DNA of 64,000 nt from Distichodus sexfasciatus (Eukaryota > Chordata > Actinopteri > Characiformes > Distichodontidae), in assembly GCA_032718565.1 (NCBI GenBank), contig JAVGVS010000188.1, forward strand, positions 174,501-238,500, in the 5' to 3' direction. This document shows positions 23,845-37,200 of this stretch, one piece after another (position 1 is the stretch's first letter; every line of letters begins with the position of its first letter). The notes below the pieces were generated by a model. That model worked only from the letters and a program-made list of their open reading frames with translations, did no database searches and was not told the DNA's origin. The translations under genes were made by a program, and so were the position numbers.

Positions 23845-26215
23845 TCCCAACAGCGTAGACGTTTATTTGACCAATACCTGAATTATAACGGAGAAAAAAA
23901 GGCGCATTTATAATAATAATTAAAAAGATGTAAATAAACAGAAGTGTGGGAGAGTATAAGAGATAGAAATATTGAAATATTGGGTTACGCAAAAGGGGGG
24001 TATCAAAAATATTCGTGTCTATGAAATGAGATGCCCACAAAAAAAAGTTTGGGGATCACTGAATTAATGCAGGTTTACGTTACATGTTACGTTACGAATT
24101 TTCGTTCGTTTCCAGCCGGAATTCGTCTGTTATAGTCAGAAAACTTACAAGTGTAAACTCCCTAGTCGTGTATTTTAAACAGATTGTAAGTCTGTAAACG
24201 CGAACTTGCGGTTGTGTGACCTAAACTCAGCTTGTATACGCATTTCACCAGTAGATGGCACATACGATATGTTTCCTTTCAAACGTTTTAAAAAATCTGA
24301 TCAATTAATTGTCTCGAATGTTGAAGCCCGGTTTCTAGCATCATTAAATAGAGTCGAGTTAATATGGCATTTTCCTACAAGTGAACATTCACCACTTTTC
24401 ATAAAATCATACCGTTGTGAAGGAAAAGATGCGTCATACGATGTAATAAAGTTGCAAGACATTCAGTCATATGACATTTCTTGCATAAACTACACAGTCC
24501 AAAATAGTTGTAATGAATAAACAGCATTGTGTAATTTGGCCACTCTTCAAAAGATCACATGTCAAATCGGTGGACGTGTACATTTTAAAACATGAGAATA
24601 TAAAACAGTGCATGTTTCAGTTGAGATTAACAAACTTGTTAGATTATGTAATATACAGTGTCATGTGTTGAACACATGGGTGTAAATTATGGAGAGATGG
24701 GCCACCCGGTCATAAACAGTGGTAAATACAACCCCACCCCATTTCCCAAAATAATGAACTATAAAAATCAATATTTTAGCAAACGGTTGAAGACTTGACA
24801 CCCGTTCGATGTTCAACCCGAAGTTATGCAGCATTACTTTGGGTTGAACTTTGGAAAGGGGGTGTTAAGGTCTTTGCCAAACTGCAAAAAATATAGATAT
24901 ATTTATTGATGAAGTCAGACTTGCATTCATGACCTCTTATTTCAAAACCAAATATCCATCCACAAGGCAACCACCCTAATTCACAATGGGGTGAAAAGTG
25001 ATTAAAGTCTAATCACTAGTATGAGCACAATGCAAGGATTACACAAATATGAAAATTCTTTTAGTATGTCCTTTTCCCACTACTGCTATTTTTCACAAGT
25101 GCAGAGGAGACAAAAACAACATTAAACATGAACTGTGATAAATGTGACTATCCTTACTCCTAAGTCAGGCAGTTTTGTCTGTCCGCCACAGTCAATAAGG
25201 ACTTGATCAACACACAAGAATGCACTGTTGGTGGAATCTCGCAGTAATTGACTGAACAGATTCTTGGAGCAGATGGGGAAGAAAAGACACCTCACCCATC
25301 TGACAGTGCTCTCACTCCATTAGAACCATCCCTCTACCCAGACAGAGGCATGGGTGGAATGGTGGAATGATGGATTGTGTTTATTTTCCTTCCAAAAAAT
25401 TTGGAATATGAGCGCCAGATCCCTCAACGGACTGCTCATAAAACCTGGAATGCACTTCAAAGAATGTGTGCTATCTGTGCCGCATGAATAAAACAGCTGA
25501 CACTTAGCAGTCTGCACAATACCCAATGGTTTCACCAGAGCGTGGTCAAGCTGTAATGACCGTGCACATTTTGACTAAGGCTTTGTAGTACTCTGCTGAC
25601 ATAAAGACCATTCACCATACAGCTCAGCCCCATTTTCTGGTCCATCCTGATGATACAGTCCTCAAGTGATTGAGAGAAAGAGTTAGAGAGAGGTCTTACA
25701 ATACAAATGAAAGTCAGTCAGAAGTTAGTAAGTGTGTAACTATGAAAAAATATTATATACAACTCGTTTTATGTGAGTCGCAAATCAACGTCCATTGGGA
25801 AAACAGCTCATTGATGGTGTCTGATAGAGGTTAGTCAAAGCTCAGAATTCTGATTTAAACATCTGTATCAGTGTATGAAGTCCTTCCATTTTTAATTTTA
25901 CAAATTAATACACTGTGAAACATTTGTTTTTGACATACAGGGAAAAAGACACACAGTACATACTTTAAATGAGTTTCACATAGTGCAACAACAACAACAA
26001 AAACACAGAAAACAGTTATTTGCTCTCAGAAATTGGACTTTGCAATCAGTAACTATGCCAATGCCGCCCTCTACTGCCAAGTCACAGTAAAATTACTAGT
26101 AAAGTTATGAAAGGAACAGCGGTCAAATTAGGTAAATGCAGAAACATTATTATTTATTACCTCATTTCTGAATAACACACGTTTATTAGACATTTATTAT
26201 TCGTGAATCTAGTCA
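23845..26215. other. Region between the 1.4-kb element and brd7
   Basis: Contains one 104-codon frame (24206-24520, +) followed at once by AATAAA, with no known domain; the rest is AT-rich with short frames. Confidence 0.4.
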
Positions 26216-26219
26216 AAAA

Positions 26220-26411
26220 GACTGTATACGACCTGTTCGCTATAGAGGTCTCAGATTTTTCGCTAATGCACTCCGCCTACGGCCAGAGGGCGCTGTTGTG
26301 AATCAGGACGATTCTCACGGTAGCGGGGTCGCTCCTTCCCCGACACAAAACAAAGAACAGCCCGGTCAAGTGCTGACCAGCCGGTACACTCACTTGGGTT
26401 GACTATAAATA
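26220..26411 (+). promoter_or_regulatory. brd7: brd7 5' flank / probable promoter and 5' UTR
   Basis: The sequence just before the brd7 ATG is moderately CpG-rich (gctccttccccgac, ggtagcggggtcg) and has a CTCF-like gccagagggcgctg near 26280. There is no TATA box at a plausible distance; TATAAATA at 26404-26411 abuts the ATG and is unlikely to act. A CpG-type promoter for a housekeeping chromatin gene is an inference. Confidence 0.4.
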
Positions 26412-26460
26412 ATGGGCAAAAAGCACAAAAAACATAAATCAGAGAAACACGCATACGACG
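26412..26460 (+). CDS. brd7: brd7 coding exon 1
   Basis: Starts at the ATG of MGKKHKKHKSEKHAYD, the signature basic N-terminus of BRD7/BRD9. It ends one base into a codon at a good donor (gtagga). Residues 1-16. Confidence 0.93.
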
Positions 26461-28901
26461 GTAGGAGGAGATTTCATTACCGCCTTCACACAGACATTCT
26501 CGGCGATGCTAGCGGCTAGTTCTTAGTTCCGCATCCTCCTTGGTTTTAGCACGTTAGCTTGCTGTTGTCTCTCGAGTCGCCTGGCTAACGGCTAGCAGCT
26601 GATAAACGTCTCGTCCGGGCTCCGATTACGGTGTGGTTTTACATTACACCGCGTCTATAAGACACAGAGTCCAGTCGGGGGACTTAGAGGTGTGTGAGGA
26701 TTTGTTGATGTGTGTTGGCGCCTGTTGACTTTAAACTCCGCGATCGTCCATCCATAAATCTGCTCACGGTTACTGTATTTATTAATGGTTTATCTCCAAG
26801 TTTAATGAATAGAACTTGCACGTCAAATAAAGCAGTCAGACTTGTGATTACATTCTAGTGCATCTCGCTTTGTCTTCCGACAAACCACGGCGGCAACGCT
26901 TGCAGAAAGTAAATATAATAGCACATGTTCCTTTTCTACCTTCAGAGTTTGTGTTTTATAGTCAATTTTCTTTTTGTGTACTCTGTAAAAAGTGGAGCCA
27001 CGTCGTCTCGTCTGTCTATATGCTTGATCAGAGCGGAAATGACTGTTTACTTTGAATTTGCTGTTATTAAAGTAAATAAATATAACTACAACTTACTGAA
27101 AACTTGGAACCGACTTGTTCCGAGTGGGGAAACGTGTAAAAAGTCATAATCAGCAATGCTGTTGGGATAATGTAGTCGATAAAAATAATCCGTATTTACA
27201 GCTGTATTAAAGACAGTGGTTGTGGGTTTAAGGCTGTTTTAAACTACATGGCTCGACTAAATGTCGTTAGAATTTCACGTCTGGAAGGCTTTCTGCACTG
27301 TGTTCATGTCCTCAATCGGGAATAGGCAACTCCGGTCCTGGAGGTTTTCCGTCTAGCTGGATTTCAGAACATCCACACCTGCTCTCAGGTAGATAACCAC
27401 CAGAGGAGACTGATCAGGTAGGATGGAACATTTCCAGGCCACCGGAGTTGCCAACCCCCTACTGCTAAATTGTGTAGTTTGGTGGCCTAGTGGTAGGACA
27501 CTCGCCTTTGGACCAAGAGGTTGTGGGTTCGAGTCCGACCTCTGGCGTTACCAACACTGGGTCCCTGAGCAAGACCCTCAACCCTAAGTTGCTCTCAGGG
27601 GAACTGTCCCTGAAATTAGGAAATGTAAGTCGCTCTGGATAAGAGCGTCTGCTAAATGCTGTAAATATAAATGTAGTTTAAACACCCAGGGTGTAATTTG
27701 AAACCAGAGTCTTCGTATAGATAAACGAAGATACAATGTGGGATATATGCATATATATGGATAAGGCCGTTTACCGGTATCAGTGTTTAATTTGAACTAT
27801 CACCGATATGAAGTAATTACAAGGTGCGCTACTCCGTCTTATCTGTCAGTGCCGTTTGCTCTCTCCTCGCTGCTTTATTTAATGTCCTGTTGACAACCGT
27901 CTCTGGCCCTGAAAAACCAATATCGGTTGACCTCTAGCCTGTAACCATTAAGACCTGTGTTAATGATAACTTTAGTAACTAGAGCTGCATTTCTGCAAGA
28001 AAACACCAATGCGATTTGCTCAAGTTTTGTAGCTGTGACGTGAAAACTGGCCAAAAATGACTAAAATGCATTGAAGGGAATGGACGAAGAACGAATGGTG
28101 ATAGAAGCAAGATAAAGACGAGTGTGGGTGGAAACAGATTGAAATGTGTGTTCAGTGAGGTGGTCTGAGGTGGCGTAAGAACTGTCGTGTGAAAACAGGT
28201 GAAGCAAAGCTTTCCTGTCCCGAATCCCATGTATTCTTAAAGGGAGAAAACGTATGGGTGTCTTTGGGGAAAAATAAATGTCAGGGAAAAAAAGGATGAA
28301 AAAGACGAGTGCGGTTACGGTTACGCAAAGAGGTCCATGGTCCCTCAAAATCATGTCAAATTTGATGACTTTGTGCAGGAAAGCGTCGAAATTTGAGCTT
28401 TGTGTTAGTCTATGGGGGGGAAAAACGGATGAAAAGATGGACAGAACTCGCAAATGAGGGCACGTATCAATAATGTGCATACAGGCACACCGCAGCAGAC
28501 AGCATGTTTTAGTTTGGAATGAAGCTTCTAGCACAAAAAAGGAAAAGGAGTGTGGAATAAAAATCGGCTAACAATATGTGACTGTGATTGAGGTCCTGTT
28601 TGCCGTGGTGTGTCCAGAGTTTGCTGACAGACCCCTGAAGCTGGTTTTAAAAGTGGCGGGAAATGAAGTCACCGCCGGAAGTGGCGGCCCCGAGCAAGCT
28701 CACGACGAACAGGCAGACCACGACAAACACAAGGACAAGAAGAAGAAGAAGAAAAAGGACAGGGAGCGAGACAGGGAAAGTCCGCCGCTTTCACCCGGCG
28801 ACGAGAAGAAAAAGAAAAAGGCAAGCTGTTAGTGTGAGGAGGTTTATTGTGTGGTGGTTTATACTTGATTTAAGTATTAGTGTGTGTTTTAATGTTTGTT
28901 G

Positions 28902-28932
<31 letters not shown>

Positions 28933-31172
28933 CAGATGACAAAGAAGAGGAAAGGTCAAGATTCTGTGGATATGGACTGGGACGAACAGAGCAGAACTCC
29001 GGCCCGATCAGACGCATCGCAGGACAAACCTCTCACTCCCTTGCTGGCTAAAACGGAAGGTAACGAGACGCTGAATATTCCTCCTCTGTCCTCCATAGAA
29101 CTTTTTTACGTTTAAAGATGAGTTCTAATCTAGTGTGGGGAGAGCCGTTTAGCTACAACCCCGGCTGTTTCCTGAAATGCTTTGAAAAGTATGATAAGAG
29201 CGCCAACCTACCATACTATAAAGTGCGGCAGTACGCGGTTCGGGACACAGCCCATGACACAGCTCACATTTGCTGAGTGAGTGAAACGCGCAATTTAGTT
29301 AAATATTTTTGTTGAGCGCATAAAGACGAGATTTTGCTTACGAATTTTTGCACAAAATAATGCCAAACATTTTAAGACAGAAAGCACGGCACATATAAAT
29401 CCCACCTCAAACTTCGGACATGCCTACTTTTCCGACGTGCAGTAAATGTGTAATTATTTGCCGATTCGGATACGATTCCGATATTACAGTGCATCCCTAA
29501 TTAACACTCCTTATTTTCCCTTATTAGATAAAGAACAGACGCCACTCCAAGAAGCCCTGAGTCAGCTCATCAGGCAGTTACAGAGGTACGTCTGGTTGAG
29601 TCAGTTTTGCAGTACTTGTTTTTCTGCACGTCAGACTTCTTGCCTTTAGATTTTGCTGCTGCTGCTGCTGCTGCCACTTCTACATGTCCACACTCTACTG
29701 CAGAAAAGACCCCAACGCCTTCTTCTGCTTCCCTGTGACGGACCTCATTGCTCCCGGATACTCTCTAATCATCAAGAGGCCCATGGACTTCAGCACCATG
29801 AAGGAGAAGGTGAAGAGAGAGTGCTACCAGTCCCTTGAGGAGCTGAAGGTACGTTAACAAAATCAAAACAAAGGCTTTCAAGACGATGCGTTTAATTCAG
29901 GACGTGACGCTTTACGACCTGGGCGTTGTTGCCGCGTTAATGGCTTGTCTTTGAACAGATGGACTTCAAGACCATGTGCGAGAACGCTATGACTTACAAC
30001 AAGCCCGACACGATTTACTACAAAGCTGCCAAGAAGCTCCTCCACTCCGGCATGAAGATCCTGAGCACAGTGAGTTACCAGCAGTCTGTTATATTATAGA
30101 CTGCTAATAACACTTGTGCTTTTTCCTCTTTCACAATCAAATGTAATTACTCCCGAATATATGCCGTTTATGCCTACTCTATTTATGTCGGCGCTCACTG
30201 TTTATATTTTATGCCTGTCGGTGCAGGAGAGAATTGAGAGCCTGAAGCAGAGCATCGAGTTCATGGCAGGCTTGAAGTCCCCCGGCAGCAGGACGGCAGA
30301 AGACGGAGAGGAGGAGGGCTCGGCCAGCGACCCTGCCAAAGATGGATCGTCCCCGATGGACACCAGCGACAACTCGCAGTCCCCCAGAGTGGCCAGTAGA
30401 GACACGCCCAGGTACCGGCTGGCCATTGAGGCATTAAGAATTGTCTCTTAAAGCCTGGTTTGTACTTCAATCAGTATTCAAAGGCTGGGGGTAATCCTGG
30501 AACCTAGACGTGTCTGACTGTATCACTGGTTTAGTTTATAGTGGACTAGAAAGCTTCGGAACTACTTAGTCATGGCGCCCCCTAGTGTTACGGAGTGACT
30601 TAAGGCGGCAGCAGCAGGTTGGTACGAAGCGGAATGCATTCACTTGAGAAAGTCTCTGTTTTCTTGATTTAATTTAATGAGGTTTTCATGGGGAGAAAAT
30701 AGCTGCTTTTCTCAATGAACAAGATCTCAAAATCCTGTGAGAAGCTGTTGTGGAGGCAAACTGAGAGCCTGAGTGTTTCAGTAAAGGCTGCTATGTTTTT
30801 TTTTTTTTTTTTTTTTTTACCAATACAGTATTCTCATGTTAATTCAGAAAAACTGAGTTTTTCAGCAAAATGTCTCAGTACTCTGAGATAATTATGTAAC
30901 AATAATTCAGGAAAACACAGCGGAACTTATTTTCTTTGTCCTTCTGTAAGTTCGCCCTCGCTGACGTGTTCCATTCGGTTATGTTCAGAGATTGATGTGT
31001 GAGTTCAAACTGGAGGACTTGGCCGGCCGTAAATATCTGATCATAAGTCAGTTTAAGGAGCAGCGGTGACGTTTAATTCTTAATCCAGAGTCCGTCTAAC
31101 CTCGTCACCTGCTGGCGTTGCTCCAAAGTTGCTGTTTAAAGGGAGCCATTGCACAAATCTGCTATTGCTATT

Positions 31173-31214
<42 letters not shown>

Positions 31215-34200
31215 TCAAAACACAGCCGTACGAAAGGAATGCTTGAAGTCATGCCCAGACTTGTGTACCATCTATGGTGCTTGTTCCACACACACGCCTC
31301 GTGCTACGCTCGCGTCAGAAGCAAACTAAACAGTGTGTTTGAAGGTGTGAAATATTCGGCCCTGAGGGCTTCAGGCGGGTGGAGCGTCACCATGAAATGT
31401 CATTTAGGGAAAAAATGTGCAAGCAAATAAAACGAAGAATGATCTAAAAATCACTGCTTACACTTCAAACAAAGGTCGTCTGGCTCAGCCTCGTGACTCA
31501 AGTGTTTTTTGACGTGCTCTGATGAGCTCTTCTGTGGTTTCTCCAGCAAAGACTCCAAAGAAGAGGCCCAGAAGAACGTGAACCAGGCAGAGAAAGATCT
31601 AGAAGAAATCAAAAAGCTGATCGAAGAGTCTGGAGGAAAACTCTCGAGTAGGAGTCTGCAGTGTGAGGTACCGGTACCAGTTTTTAACATCGGACGAGAA
31701 GCAGTTCCGTTCAGAGCGAAACCCCCAAAATCCACTTTGGCTCCCATTCGAGAATCAGAAAATAGAACCTGGAGTGTAAAAATGGATGGAAACTTTGGTT
31801 CCTACAACAACAAAGTTCATTTGAACATCTGCAGAGTTTCTGCATGTTTTTGGTTTTTGATACGTGCACTCGTTTGCAAGTTCTGTCCATTTTTTTCCCA
31901 CCCCATAGCCTAACATGAAGCTCGAATTTCTACACTTTACTGCACGGCCGCCATTCTTCACAAAGCCGCCAAATTTGATGTTGTTAATTTAAGGGGCCCA
32001 TGGGCCCATTTCTGTTACTGCCACGACCCACACTCGTCTTTTTCGTCCTTTTTTTCTGTCGTTTATTTTTCCCCATAGGAACCCATTTGTTTTCTCCCAT
32101 TTAGAATACATGGGATTCAGGACTCAAAAGCTTTCCTTCAACCCCAAAAGCTTTTCCACATTTCAGCCTGTTTCCACCTGCACTCGTCTTTTTCTTGCTT
32201 TCAACGTCCTTCTTTCCTCGGTCGGTTTTCACCTTGGTCTTGTGGAAATGCAGCTCTTGTTGTAACTGTTCTACCTCTGTTAGCTGTCGACATCACAACA
32301 ATATTAAAAGTACAGTTTAAATTCATTCAAACTAGGGCTGATTAAAAACGCGTGTACAAAGAGCCTTTCGCAGACAAACACATCAAAACACCACCGAAAT
32401 ACTCAACAAGGAGCGACAAAGAACAATAACAACTAGAGATGCATTTCCGCAAGAAAACGCCAATGTGATTGCTCAAGTTTTGCTGCTGGGGCATGAAAAC
32501 TGACTGAAAGACTTTGATTAAAACACATCGAAGTGAATAGGGAAAGAACGAGGGATGATAAAAGCAAGAAAAACACGAGTGCCGCGGGAAACGGATTGAG
32601 ATGTGGGTTCAGTGAGGTGGTCCGAAGTGGCATAAGAACCGCGTTGACTGTTGAGTGAAAGACAGGAGAACTAAAGCATTCGAGTCCCAAATCCCATGTA
32701 TTCTTAATGGGAGAAAACGAATAGGTTTATATGGGGGGAAAAAATAAACGACAGGAAAAAAGGATGAAAAAGACGGTTACAGATATGAGAAGAGGCCCAT
32801 GGGTCCTTGAATAACGTCAAATTTGGTGGCTTTGTAAAAAACGCCGGCCGGGCGGTATAGCCACCAAATTTGAGCTCCATGTTAGTCTATGGGGCAAAAA
32901 CGGACAGAAAACTGGACCGAACTCACAAACGAGTGCACATATCAAAAAGGTGTGTACAAGCAGCCCACACCGATATAGACAGCATGTATTAGAGTTGGAA
33001 CGAAGTTTCTAGCACAAACCGTATAGATCTTATATAGCTTTTTAATATTTGAAGCGGTTACATATTCATTCATTTGCCGGACCGGTTTCAGAGTTGGCGC
33101 TGAAACGGGACTCGATAGCACCATGACTGTGAGGAATTCGACTTCAGAAGAACTGCTCCACATGATTCAGCACGAGTGTCGTCACAAAAGTCGTTTTGTA
33201 CCAGCATTCCCCGCTTTTATTTTGGAACGGCGCTTGTACAATATGGCTGCTGAATCCGACCGGTTAATGTGCTTTCAGATGGACTGGGAGCGGAGGAAGT
33301 CTGACGGCACCACCACTCTGGCCATCCTCAACCCGGCCGAACTGAGTGCTGGAGGTGAGCGGGCTGCACCTACATATCGATTTGACAACGAGCAGAACGG
33401 GCAACGCAACACACGACAACCCCAAAAGCAAATCACGTGATTATACCGTTTCATTTCATTCTTAACAAACACCAGCTCCCACTCGCAGTCTCCGTGTTAC
33501 CGATGGGTTTGGCGTCGCAGGATTAGGGGCCGTCGCAAAATGACACCACCGTGTTTAAACGACTGATTCTTGAGATGTTACTTTAATAATAAATCATTTA
33601 GCTTATACATATGGGTGTGTAATCAGTTAGACAAACAGTATTTACTAAAGCATAACATACGCGAGTCTCGTCCTCACAGAGAAACACTCATTAAGAACTG
33701 GTATCGGATCGCTACTTCTGATCGGCCCATACCCAAAGCCCGAGTCTCCCAAGTGTTAAAATGCTGTCACTAGGGCTGGGTTAAAAAACCGAAACCGAAA
33801 CCCAATAGAGCCACGGCTGAAGCTGCTCCGCTCAAATCAGCGTCTGGCCTAAAGGCCGATGTTTGGCAACACTTCGGTTTTAAAACAAGTTATTTTATAA
33901 CCAAGCAAAACTAGGATTGACGCAAAGAAATCTCGAAATAAATCGATATCGAATCGAATCGAGAATTGAACCGGATCATGACCTTGTGAATCGGAATCGA
34001 ATCGATTCAGGAAATCAGCAACGATACCCAGCCCTAGCTGTTACATTTGTGAAATCTAAGCTGAAGATGGTTGTGATTGTAAAACTGAGCTGACTGTATT
34101 TTGTGTGTGTGTGTGTGAAAGATCCGGGGTACTGTCCAGTAAAGTTGGGAATGATGGGTGTCAGACTGCATACGGGCGTCAACACCTTGCAGGGTTTCAA

Positions 34201-37200
34201 GGAGGACAAGAGGAACAGAGTTAATCCAGGTAACACACACACACACGGGTCATTTCCGTCATGCTTTGCAAAATCGATGCGTCACAATGCTGACGTGGAC
34301 GATTCTGCATCGCAGCGGTGGCAGACCACACCCGATTATCTGGGGGGTGGTCCAGCATTGCAGGTGGTCCGTGACACGCTATCCAGTTTCACTACTGAAG
34401 TCACTTTTATTTATTCTGTCTGTCTATGACGTCCTTTTGCTTTCAGTGACGTATATGAATTACGGGCCGTTCTGCTCTTATGCGCCGGCGTACGACTCCA
34501 GCTTTGCCAACATCAGTAAGGAGGAATCCGACCTCATCTGCTTGTGCTACGGAGAGGAGTCCAGCCCGCAGGGCTCAGAGAGGTACGGCTTTGGGAGGAG
34601 AGAGAAGGACCGTCTCGCGGAACTGTTTACGTTGAGTTGATTTGCACACTTCCGTTAAGCGTTATTAATAACGAGATGAACTTTTCTGGTTACGATACCG
34701 GTGCCGACACTTCGGCCGATCCCGAGTACCGATCTGATATCGATACGCAAACGTAGAAAAACCTACATTTTACAGATCGGCGTCCATAGATCGGCACAAT
34801 GCCGCCGATATCTGATCCAGCTATTCGAGTTGTTATCGGACCGATATCTGATCCCTACGATGAACTTAAATATCAGGGAATTCACCTGCTGTCTTGATGT
34901 GTGTCTCACATCCACTTAATTCTCACGTTGTTGCACTTCTGCGTGTGGTGAAGTATTACAGATTTCCTGGCTAAGAGAGAAGAGCACATGAGCAGGCTGG
35001 CCGATAACATTTTGGACGCACTGACCAACGGAGAGCACTCCAAACAGCTGAAGGAGGCTGAGACTGTGAGTATGAAAATCTGTTCTTTTGAGTCTCTGTT
35101 CGAGTCGAGTTTTTCGGGGTCGATAGAGCTTGTTGTTTCGAGCAGGCGGAACAGACACGAGATTGTGCCGGCGAAAGTTCCACTGAAATGACAGGAAACG
35201 TACTGTATTGTGATAAATATGGTTATCAGGATATGAATTGACATCGGTATAGGAGATTTTTGTCATGTCGCGCAGCCCTAGGACAGCAGTGGAACCTGGT
35301 GTCAAAGCGTAAAGTAATAAAGAACGCAACGTGTCAGTGTTACAGCCCAAGTTTCATTTTGAGAACTTTCTTAACGCGAAGAGTGCCGGAGCTCCCCTCG
35401 TCTGGATACGACAGAAACACGCTTGTTAACTTCACTTGTTCTGCGTCCATTAGAACGGCCGAGAAGCAGAGGAGCCAGCGGAGAGGTCGGAAGCTGACGA
35501 TGACGTGGAGGTAACGTAGAGAAGAATCTTTTATTTAATATGTGTACACTTCATGGGTAACTGACAAGGTTTGGGGTTACACCGTCCACTTGGGTTCGAT
35601 CCCGACGTTGGCCGTGGAGTCTTTGTGCGAAACACAGACGTACTACGCTAGACGTAGTCGCAGGCTTGACGTGGCATGGCGAGTGTGACGACACGCACCG
35701 CAGTATGTTTTGAAGGGGAAAGTTCATGAAGGCAAACACTGACAAGAAAAAAAATCATCGAAATTAAGACATCGCTTTGGATCCGTTTTCAATCAATTGC
35801 TCAGCCCTAAAGAAAGTCACCATAGATGACCACCAGGGGGCCTGAGTGGACCGGCTATTAATAACGGCAGCAGGATCAAACCGTAACACCAGCCGTCCAA
35901 CGTTGACATTGAGAACGTGGCGCCTATTTATAAAATTAAAAAGGAGCTGCCAGTTATCCCAAACTCACACCGTGCTAATTGCCCGTCCACTTTACAGGCT
36001 TGGACCGGACGTGTGGAGAGTTAAGCCTTGACCGTGACACGCTGATTGCTAGGGTTAGCGGCCTAAACCAGTAAGCCGGGCGGCCACAAAAAGACTCAGG
36101 TTTTAGATCTTTCTCTCTCTCTCTTTCCCACTCTGTGAATGTCTCTCTCTTTCTGCTTCAAAGCAGCTGTGTCAACACAGCCCGTCTCCCGTCTCGCACG
36201 CACGCACACACACACACACATACACGGAAAGAACATTTGCCGTACTGTTTTCACCACCGGACAAAGGCAGCCGCGGAAGAACGTTACTCTTGCCGTTCTT
36301 GTGGCGTTTTCTAGAGTTGGCCTCCGTCAGCCTCCACGTGCCCCCCACGGCTATCGCAATCGTGTAACAAAAGCGCTTGCGATCGTGTCTGCGTTGCGAG
36401 GCGTGGCGCGGCGAGTCGCGCTAACGATGGCTTTATTCCTAGACTTGCCAGACGTGAAAAAGTGAGCAGCGTGACTAGTCCTGAGTAAACACTGTATGTG
36501 TCGGGGAAAGCTCTCTAAGGGCTTGTAGACTTTGACGGCGACGGAAAAGAACACTGCAGCTTTTGTGCTTGTGTGTGTGTGTGTGTGTGCGCGTTCAAGA
36601 CAAATGGAGCTGCTGATTTTTGGCTCTTGAACATATACACGTTGGCAAATACTGGGTTTTTAAAGGGTTCCAGAAGGAGTAAAGCTCGGCCCAAACCACG
36701 TACTCGGGCGCCTACTGTAATGCACATGTATTCGTTATGTAACTTCAAATCAGTTTATTCCCCCGTCCCTTAGGCGACCGGAGCAGAGGCCAGCAGCACG
36801 AACGAGGTGACGTCTCTGAGCGCCGTGGCTTTGGGTCTCGACCTCTCGCCCGAGAGCTTCGACTCGGAGGGTGAGATTAAACCCTTGCAAAGACACAAAC
36901 TGGTTTACCAAGTCTATAACAAGTCTTTCTTAAATCGATGCATTCAAAATGGTGCTTTAAAGAGCATCCCTAAAGGTCACCAACCGCTCCTCAGACAGCC
37001 GTCGCACCAGCTTCACCAGCTTTTGGCAAAATGAAAAGTTGAAACTGGCAGAAAGAGTTTGATTAAAATGCATTGAAATGAACGGGGGACGATAAAAGCA
37101 AGAAAAAGACGAGTGCGGGTTTAAACCGATTGAGATGTGTGTTCAGTGAGGTGGTCTGAGGTAAACCTGTCGCCAAAAATAGACAAAGGAAAGCGTTCGA

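Noticed and set aside
26404..26411. TATAAATA directly in front of the brd7 ATG
   Set aside because: A functional TATA box would start transcription about 30 bases downstream, inside the coding exon, and lose the conserved N-terminus.
27480..27552. tRNA gene
   Set aside because: Box A and B are present, but the sequence runs on into a SINE core and tail and the acceptor stem does not pair, so it is a retroposon head.
28061..28534. 157-codon minus-strand frame in brd7 intron 1
   Set aside because: It lies wholly within repeat A and similar frames are broken in the other copies.
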